Origin: Burkholderiaceae bacterium
GTDB lineage: Bacteria; Pseudomonadota; Gammaproteobacteria; Burkholderiales; Burkholderiaceae
NCBI GenBank assembly: GCA_017997515.1
Contig: JAGOEY010000005.1
Span: 7,730 to 26,386 of the forward strand
Reading direction: 5' to 3'
DNA: 18,657 nt
The position numbers and the translations under genes are program-made. Within the stretch, counting starts at the first letter, position 1; every line of letters starts with the position of its first letter. Below, in pieces: positions 14,127 through 18,657 of the stretch. A model generated the notes under the pieces. The model had not been told where the DNA came from, ran no database searches, and saw nothing but the letters and a program-made list of their open reading frames with translations.

Positions 14127-14165
14127 ACCTCGAAATATAGCACAACTTTTTGACGAAACTATCTG
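14127..14165 (-). promoter_or_regulatory. Putative promoter of the tRNA-tuf unit
   Basis: Ahead of tRNA-Tyr the minus strand reads TGCTATATT, an extended -10 box (TGn before TATATT at 14134-14139), followed by a G/C-containing stretch before the mature tRNA 5' end at 14121. No good -35 hexamer is seen at the right distance. The gap between the ung stop and tRNA-Tyr is only 87 nt, so a promoter is expected here. The start point would fall near 14127, leaving a very short leader. Confidence 0.5.
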
Positions 14166-14208
14166 GCACGCACATTTTCCGGCGGCAAAGTGTCTTTTTG
14201 CTGCGCCG

Positions 14209-14952
14209 TCACACACCTTCCTGCCCGGCCTTGCCCGCATCAGTATGGGCTTCACGCCACGCGCGGGCCTGCGAAAAATGCCCACAACCGATAAAAGGCA
14301 CGGGCGGGCGCTGCGCCGACAAGGGGGATGGATGGTTGGCCGTCAGCACTTTGTGGCGCTGCGCATCGATCAGCGGGCGTTTGCTTTGCGCATGGGCACC
14401 CCACAGCATAAAAACAGTGGGCTGGGCAACGTCCGACACATGGCGGATCACCGCGTCGGTCAGCACCTCCCAGCCGCGCCCGGCGTGGCTGGCGGGCTGC
14501 GCCTCCTCCACCGTCAAGCAGGTGTTGAGCAGCAGCACGCCATTACGCGCCCATTTCACCAGGCTGCCGCCGGGCTGTGGAAACGGAGGCGGCGCAGTGC
14601 CCAGGTCACGCTGCAGCTCCTTGAAGATATTGCGCAGCGACGGCGGGATCGCCACCCCCGGCGCCACAGAAAAAGCCAGCCCTTCGGCCTGCCCGCGCCC
14701 GTGGTACGGGTCTTGGCCCAGTATCACCACCCGCACCTGCTCGGGCGGTGTCAGCGCCAGCGCCCGCAGCGGTTGCGGCGGGAAGATGGTGGCACCAGCC
14801 GTCAGCCGCTCCCCCAGAAACGCCTGCAACTTCACCCCAGCCGCAGACGCAAAAAACCCATCGACCAGCGGCTGCCAGCCCGCGGCCACGGGCCAGGCAA
14901 CCGGGTCGCAGGCAACAAGCTGATCGGCCTCCGGCGCTGATGGATAGGTCAT
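14209..14952 (-). CDS. ung: Uracil-DNA glycosylase, family 1
   Basis: Encodes a 247-residue enzyme that removes uracil from DNA and starts base excision repair. The water-activating motif GQDPYHG lies at 79-85 (Asp81), the uracil-recognition LLLN at 140-143, and the catalytic loop HPSPLSA at 207-213 (His207), all intact. Length is near the family norm, with about 25 extra N-terminal residues of low conservation. The ribosome binding site before the ATG at 14952 is weak. It is separated from trpC by the inverted-repeat element, and its own stop lies 87 nt before tRNA-Tyr. Linkage to trpC is seen; a functional tie is not implied. Confidence 0.96.
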   Translation of the reverse strand: MTYPSAPEADQLVACDPVAWPVAAGWQPLVDGFFASAAGVKLQAFLGERLTAGATIFPPQPLRALALTPPEQVRVVILGQDPYHGRGQAEGLAFSVAPGVAIPPSLRNIFKELQRDLGTAPPPFPQPGGSLVKWARNGVLLLNTCLTVEEAQPASHAGRGWEVLTDAVIRHVSDVAQPTVFMLWGAHAQSKRPLIDAQRHKVLTANHPSPLSAQRPPVPFIGCGHFSQARAWREAHTDAGKAGQEGV

Positions 14953-14975
14953 GGTCAGCTATCTTTTTTGAAAAC

Positions 14976-15051
14976 GACTTACGCAAAACATGCTTAAGCA
15001 AAGCGATTGCACATGGCAGGCAGTCTTTGTGCATCCTTGTTTGCGTAAGTC
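14976..15051. mobile_element. 76-bp element with 12-bp terminal inverted repeats (MITE-like)
   Basis: GACTTACGCAAA (14976-14987) and TTTGCGTAAGTC (15040-15051) are perfect 12-bp inverted repeats enclosing 52 bases without an ORF. They lie in the 112-nt gap between trpC and ung. The inner sequence pairs poorly, so this looks more like a small non-autonomous element or insertion-sequence remnant than a simple terminator hairpin. No clear target-site duplication is visible. On the minus strand GTTTTC follows, so some terminator activity for trpC is possible. Confidence 0.5.
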
Positions 15052-15064
15052 CTATTGAAGTTAA

Positions 15065-15865
15065 TCAGGCAAACAACTCGGCCAGCGCCAGACCCGGATC
15101 TTCGGCCCGCATAAACGCTTCACCGACCAGAAACGCATGCACACCGGCAGTGCGCATACGCTGCACGTCGGCCTGGTTCAGGATGCCGGACTCGGTCACC
15201 AGCAAGCGGTCTGCAGGCACCCCGGCCAGCATGCCCAGCGTGGTGTCCAGCGTGACCTCAAACGTGCGCAGGTTGCGGTTGTTGATGCCAACCAGCGGCG
15301 TGCGCAGCCGCAGCGCCCGGTCCAGCTCGGCCTGGTCGTGTACTTCGACCAGCACAGCCATGTCCAAGCTATGGGCTATGGCTTCCAGCTCGGCCATCTG
15401 GGCGTCGTCCAGACAGGCAGCGATCAGCAAAATGCAGTCAGCGCCCATTACGCGGGATTCGTACACCTGGTACGCGTCCACGATGAAGTCCTTGCGCAGC
15501 ACCGGCAGGTCACACGAGGCCCGCGCCTGTTTCAGAAAGTCCACACTGCCCTGGAAGAACTGCTGGTCGGTCAGCACCGACAAACAGGCCGCGCTGACCT
15601 TGCCGTCGCCTTCGGCATAACTTTGGGCAATGTCGGCGGGGATGAAATCGGCGCGCAACACACCCTTGCTCGGGCTGGCCTTCTTGACCTCGGCAATCAC
15701 GGCGGCCTGGCCGGCTGCGATCTTGGAGCGCATGGCGCCGACAAAGTCACGCGTCAGCACACGCGACTCAGCGTCGGCCCGCACCGCAGCAAGGGGTTTG
15801 CGCTTTTGGGCGGCGGCGATTTCGGTGCGTTTGACGGCGATGATCTGGTTCAGGATGTCGGACAT
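15065..15865 (-). CDS. trpC: Indole-3-glycerol-phosphate synthase
   Basis: Encodes the 266-residue (beta/alpha)8 enzyme that closes the indole ring in tryptophan synthesis, converting carboxyphenylamino-deoxyribulose phosphate to indole-3-glycerol phosphate. Motifs include [13 protein letters not shown] at 56-68, [13 protein letters not shown] at 122-134, VEVHDQAEL at 173-181, [12 protein letters not shown] at 193-204 and LVTESGI at 222-228. It is a stand-alone enzyme with no fused TrpF domain. The ATG at 15865 has only a weak upstream GAAAG. The 157-nt gap to trpD contains a hairpin-rich repeat. Confidence 0.97.
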   Translation of the reverse strand: MSDILNQIIAVKRTEIAAAQKRKPLAAVRADAESRVLTRDFVGAMRSKIAAGQAAVIAEVKKASPSKGVLRADFIPADIAQSYAEGDGKVSAACLSVLTDQQFFQGSVDFLKQARASCDLPVLRKDFIVDAYQVYESRVMGADCILLIAACLDDAQMAELEAIAHSLDMAVLVEVHDQAELDRALRLRTPLVGINNRNLRTFEVTLDTTLGMLAGVPADRLLVTESGILNQADVQRMRTAGVHAFLVGEAFMRAEDPGLALAELFA

Positions 15866-15942
15866 GGTTTTTTAACTTTCATGAGTGGTGACGCCCCGGA
15901 TGATGAAACACGCCGCGTGAGGTGGGCGAGTCGCCAGGGCAC

Positions 15943-16018
15943 CCGTGGAACTGGCTTTGCCAGGCCACTGGGTGCGCCCCCTTGAGGGGGAGGCGCCGAA
16001 GGCGCTTCGGGGGTGTTT
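15943..16018 (-). repeat. Hairpin-rich intergenic repeat, copy 2, between trpD and trpC
   Basis: This sequence begins just after the trpD stop and contains three inverted repeats: CTGGC/GCCAG (15951-15955 and 15959-15963), CCCCC/GGGGG (15977-15981 and 15986-15990) and GCGCC/GGCGC (15993-15997 and 16001-16005). It matches the sequence after rpoC in arrangement and in 29 of 35 bases over 15947-15981. I recognise it as similar to a repeat common between genes in Comamonadaceae; that recognition is from memory. Here it sits inside an otherwise tight operon. Confidence 0.7.
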
Positions 16019-16022
16019 CACA

Positions 16023-17078
16023 TTAACTCGCGTGTTTCTGGGAAAAGGCAATCAGCTGGTCGAGCTTCTGCCGCGCCGCTCCTGATTCGATAGCTTTACG
16101 CGCAAGCTGCACGCCCGCCAGCATCGAATCGGCCACATTGGCGGCGTACAGCGCGGCACCGGCATTCAGGATCACGATGTCACGCGCCGCGCCGCCGTCG
16201 TTGTCCAGCACACCCAGCAGCATGCTGCGCGACTGCTCGGGTGTCTCGACCTTGAGCGCGCGGTTGCTGGCCATGGCCATACCAAAGTCTTCGGGGTGGA
16301 TTTCGTATTCGCTGACCTGGCCGTCTTTCAGCTCACCCACCAGCGTGGCGGCACCCAGGCTCACTTCGTCCATGCCGTCGCGGCCATAGACCACCACGGC
16401 GTGTTCGGCGCCCAGGCGCTGCAACGCACGCACCTGGATACCCACCAGATCGGGGTGGAACACGCCCATCAGGATGTTGGGCGCGTCGGCAGGGTTGGTC
16501 AGCGGGCCGAGGATGTTGAAGATGGTCTTGATGCCCAGCTCTTTGCGCACCGGGGCGACGTTTTTCATCGCCGGGTGGTGGTTGGGGGCAAACATGAAGC
16601 CGATGCCGACCTCGGCCACACTTTGCGCAATGGCTGCGGGCGACAGATTGATGTTGATACCCAGGCTCTCCAGCACGTCGGCGCTGCCCGATTTACTCGA
16701 TACGCCACGTCCGCCGTGTTTGCTGATCTTGGCACCGGCTGCGGCCGCGACAAACATGGAGCAAGTGGAGATATTGAAGGTGTTGGAACCGTCACCGCCC
16801 GTGCCCACGATGTCCACCAGGTTTGCCTTGTCGGCCACGTGCACCTTGGTGGAAAACTCACGCATCACCTGGGCGGCGGCGGTGATTTCGCCGATGGACT
16901 CTTTCTTCACCCGCAGGCCGGTGATGAGCGCAGCCATCATCACGGGCGAGACATCACCCTTCATGATGAGCCGCACGATGTGCAGCATTTCATCGTGGAA
17001 GATTTCGCGGTGTTCGATGGTGCGCTGCAGTGCTTCCTGCGGGGTGATCTGGTGGCTTGGCACGGACGTATGGGGCAT
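16023..17078 (-). CDS. trpD: Anthranilate phosphoribosyltransferase
   Basis: Encodes the 351-residue enzyme that transfers phosphoribosyl from PRPP to anthranilate. The PRPP-binding GTGGDG lies at 92-97, followed by [32 protein letters not shown] from 120, [11 protein letters not shown] at 187-197 and the magnesium-binding Asp237-Glu238 (DGMDEVSL). The usual KHGNR motif reads KHGGR here. The ATG at 17078 lies 10 nt after the stop of the exporter gene, so it is cotranscribed with trpE-trpG. There is no fused TrpG domain. Confidence 0.97.
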   Translation of the reverse strand: MPHTSVPSHQITPQEALQRTIEHREIFHDEMLHIVRLIMKGDVSPVMMAALITGLRVKKESIGEITAAAQVMREFSTKVHVADKANLVDIVGTGGDGSNTFNISTCSMFVAAAAGAKISKHGGRGVSSKSGSADVLESLGININLSPAAIAQSVAEVGIGFMFAPNHHPAMKNVAPVRKELGIKTIFNILGPLTNPADAPNILMGVFHPDLVGIQVRALQRLGAEHAVVVYGRDGMDEVSLGAATLVGELKDGQVSEYEIHPEDFGMAMASNRALKVETPEQSRSMLLGVLDNDGGAARDIVILNAGAALYAANVADSMLAGVQLARKAIESGAARQKLDQLIAFSQKHAS

Positions 17079-17088
17079 GGAGGCGACC

Positions 17089-17787
17089 TCAGTTTGAGCG
17101 AATGGGATTGTCAGAAAACGCCAGCTTCAGACCGAAGCCAACAAACAGCACACCGGCGACACGCTCCAGCCGGTGCAGGTGCTGCTGCACAGCGCCGATA
17201 CGCTGCGCCACAGCCGCGGCCAGCAACGCCCAGCCGATGTTGACCCAGAGGCCATTGAAGTTGAACAGCAGCCCCAGTAGCACAAAAGCCAGCGTGGGAT
17301 GGGCCGCACCGGGGGTGATGAACTGCGGCAAAAAGGCCAGGAAAAACAGCGCCACCTTGGGATTCAGCGCATTGGTCCAGAAGCCTTGCAGGAACACTTT
17401 TTTCAAGCTTTTTTGGCCTGCAGCGCCCGTATCACCTGCGCCAGCAGCTATCAAATCAGGAGTTTTGGCAGGCGCACGCGCCAGCAGCATCTGCAGCCCC
17501 ACCCACACCAGGTAAGCCGCACCCAGCCACTTGAGCACGGTGAACGCGGTGGCCGAGGCATTCACCAGCGCACTGATGCCCACCGCTGCCGCAAAGATGT
17601 GCACAAAACACCCGGCGGTGATGCCCAGCGCCGCCACCACACCGGCCCGCGCGCCGGAGCGCAGGCTGTTGGCCAGGATGTAGAACACGTCCGGGCCCGG
17701 CGTGATGTTGAGCAGCAGCCCCGCGCCGATGAAGAGCGGCAGATGGTGCACACCCAGATCGGACGCCAGGGCTGTGAAATCCATCAT
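17089..17787 (-). CDS. LysE/RhtB-family amino acid exporter
   Basis: Encodes a 232-residue inner-membrane protein with about six hydrophobic segments and the family motif [19 protein letters not shown] (27-45) followed by the G-rich AALGITAGC. The second half has [18 protein letters not shown]. Members export amino acids or related small molecules. The start ATG overlaps the trpG stop as ATGA, so translation is probably coupled, and trpD follows after 10 nt. This context suggests a link with tryptophan-pathway compounds, but the substrate is unknown. Residues of about 109-130 in the central loop appear to be encoded by an inserted repeat. Family is sure; substrate is not. Confidence 0.9.
   Translation of the reverse strand: MMDFTALASDLGVHHLPLFIGAGLLLNITPGPDVFYILANSLRSGARAGVVAALGITAGCFVHIFAAAVGISALVNASATAFTVLKWLGAAYLVWVGLQMLLARAPAKTPDLIAAGAGDTGAAGQKSLKKVFLQGFWTNALNPKVALFFLAFLPQFITPGAAHPTLAFVLLGLLFNFNGLWVNIGWALLAAAVAQRIGAVQQHLHRLERVAGVLFVGFGLKLAFSDNPIRSN
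17398..17465 (-). repeat. Repeat-like insert within the LysE-family gene
   Basis: On the minus strand the segment running from CTCCTGATTTGATAGCTGCT through GGCGC..GGGCGC to GCAGGCCAAAAAAGCTTG closely resembles a dispersed Comamonadaceae intergenic repeat as I remember it. It is in frame and encodes [20 protein letters not shown] in the loop between membrane segments three and four, where family members vary. Its hydrophilic Ala/Gly-rich composition differs from the rest of the protein. Recognition is from memory and has not been checked by search. Confidence 0.55.
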
Positions 17788-18365
17788 GGCCGCGGGTCCA
17801 GGAAGTTCTTCAGCATGGCGTGGCCGTGTTCGGTCAGGATCGACTCGGGATGGAACTGCACACCTTCGATGTCCAGCGTCTTGTGGCGCACGCCCATGAT
17901 TTCACCGTCGTCCGTCCACGCCGTCACCGCCAGCACCTCGGGGCAGGTGCTGCGTTCGATAGCCAGCGAGTGGTAGCGGTTGACGGTGAACTGCGTGGGC
18001 AGCCCGGCAAAAACGCCCTCTTGTGTGGTGGTGATGACACTGGTCTTGCCGTGCATCAGCGCCTGCGCGCGCAGGATGGTGCCGCCAAACGCCGCACCAA
18101 TCGCCTGGTGCCCCAGGCACACCCCCAGAATGGGCAACTGGCCCGCAAAACGCTGGATGGCGGCGACCGAAATACCGGCCTCGGCAGGCGAACACGGCCC
18201 CGGCGAAATCACCAGCCGCTGCACCCCGGCCGCGATACGTTCTGCCACGCCGTCGAGCGTGATTTCGTCGTTGCGCACCACTTGCACGTCCGCGCCCAGT
18301 TCACCGAAGTACTGGACGATGTTGTAGGTGAAGCTGTCGTAGTTGTCGATCATCAGCAGTTGCAT
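17784..18365 (-). CDS. trpG: Anthranilate synthase component II (glutamine amidotransferase)
   Basis: Encodes a 193-residue class I glutamine amidotransferase that supplies ammonia to TrpE. The nucleophile Cys83 lies in [10 protein letters not shown] (81-90), and the catalytic His172 and Glu174 in FHPES; the [11 protein letters not shown] segment is at 54-64. I chose ATG at 18365, preceded by GGAG at a 5-nt spacing; a GTG two codons earlier, overlapping the trpE stop, is the alternative. It lies 2 nt after trpE and overlaps the exporter gene by 4 nt. In some bacteria the same subunit also serves folate synthesis with PabB; this cannot be judged here. Confidence 0.96.
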   Translation of the reverse strand: MQLLMIDNYDSFTYNIVQYFGELGADVQVVRNDEITLDGVAERIAAGVQRLVISPGPCSPAEAGISVAAIQRFAGQLPILGVCLGHQAIGAAFGGTILRAQALMHGKTSVITTTQEGVFAGLPTQFTVNRYHSLAIERSTCPEVLAVTAWTDDGEIMGVRHKTLDIEGVQFHPESILTEHGHAMLKNFLDPRP

Positions 18366-18367
18366 GG

Positions 18368-18657
18368 TCACTCCAAACCTTCTTCAACAAGTTCACTGGC
18401 GCGCAACACGGCGCGGGCCTTGGCTTCGGTTTCTTTCCATTCCAGCTCGGGCACCGAATCGGCCACCACACCGGCCGCAGCCTGCACATACAGCGTCTGG
18501 TTCTTGATGACACCGGTGCGGATGGTGATAGCCACGTCCATGTCGCCCGCGTAGCTGATGTAGCCACACGCGCCGCCGTACAAACCACGTTTGGTCGGCT
18601 CCAGCTGGTCGATGATTTCCATGGCGTGCACCTTGGGCGCGCCCGTCAAGGTGCCTG
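18368..18657 (-). CDS. trpE: Anthranilate synthase component I, C-terminal part (cut by window edge)
   Basis: The last 95 codons of trpE are present; the 5' end lies beyond the right edge. The chorismate-binding catalytic domain signature is clear: [20 protein letters not shown], then [24 protein letters not shown] and [13 protein letters not shown]. The enzyme makes anthranilate from chorismate using ammonia from TrpG. An apparent TTG start at 18649 is just an internal leucine codon; the reading frame stays open to the edge. trpG follows after 2 nt. Confidence 0.95.
   Translation of the reverse strand, partial: GTLTGAPKVHAMEIIDQLEPTKRGLYGGACGYISYAGDMDVAITIRTGVIKNQTLYVQAAAGVVADSVPELEWKETEAKARAVLRASELVEEGLE

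Noticed and set aside
14122..14208. A possible terminator hairpin just after ung (14181-14207)
   Set aside because: The stem is short and bulged, and no T-run follows on the minus strand, so I did not list it.

Overview
This window carries one continuous minus-strand stretch of core bacterial genes. The gene content, the order tRNA-Tyr/tRNA-Gly/tRNA-Thr/tuf/tRNA-Trp/secE/nusG/rplKAJL/rpoBC, the trpE-trpG-trpD-trpC order and the protein sequences point to a betaproteobacterium of the order Burkholderiales, most likely family Comamonadaceae. Three repeat-like intergenic or intragenic sequences resemble repeats I associate with Rhodoferax/Polaromonas/Acidovorax-type genomes. I cannot fix the genus from sequence reading alone.

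Layout, read in the direction of transcription (right to left). (1) 18657-15065 is a tryptophan block: the C-terminal end of trpE (cut by the window edge), trpG, a LysE/RhtB-family exporter gene overlapping trpG by 4 nt, trpD, a hairpin-rich repeat, then trpC. (2) 15064-14209 holds a 76-bp element with 12-bp terminal inverted repeats, then ung (uracil-DNA glycosylase). (3) 14165-12397 is the stable-RNA/EF-Tu unit: a putative extended -10 promoter, tRNA-Tyr(GTA), tRNA-Gly(TCC), tRNA-Thr(GGT), tuf and tRNA-Trp(CCA). (4) 12245-113 is the transcription/translation unit: secE, nusG, rplK, rplA, rplJ, rplL, rpoB and rpoC, ending in a second copy of the hairpin-rich repeat just after rpoC.

How the genes work together: the tRNAs, EF-Tu, the L11/L1 and L10/L12 stalk proteins, NusG, SecE and the two large RNA polymerase subunits are growth-rate-linked components of gene expression. 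Leaders ahead of rplK and rplJ show base pairing consistent with the known L1 and L10 autoregulation. The rplL-rpoB spacer has several hairpins, one followed by a short T-run, which fits an attenuator that lowers rpoBC relative to ribosomal protein expression. The trp genes encode anthranilate synthase (TrpE/TrpG), anthranilate phosphoribosyltransferase (TrpD) and indole-3-glycerol-phosphate synthase (TrpC).

This is a conserved housekeeping region. I found no defence island, CRISPR array, prophage or intact insertion sequence, and no wholly new gene system. The points worth a second look are the repeat family with a compensatory base change, a repeat that seems to have been inserted in frame into the LysE-family gene, the small inverted-repeat element between trpC and ung, and two terminator-like hairpins that face against the direction of all genes here.
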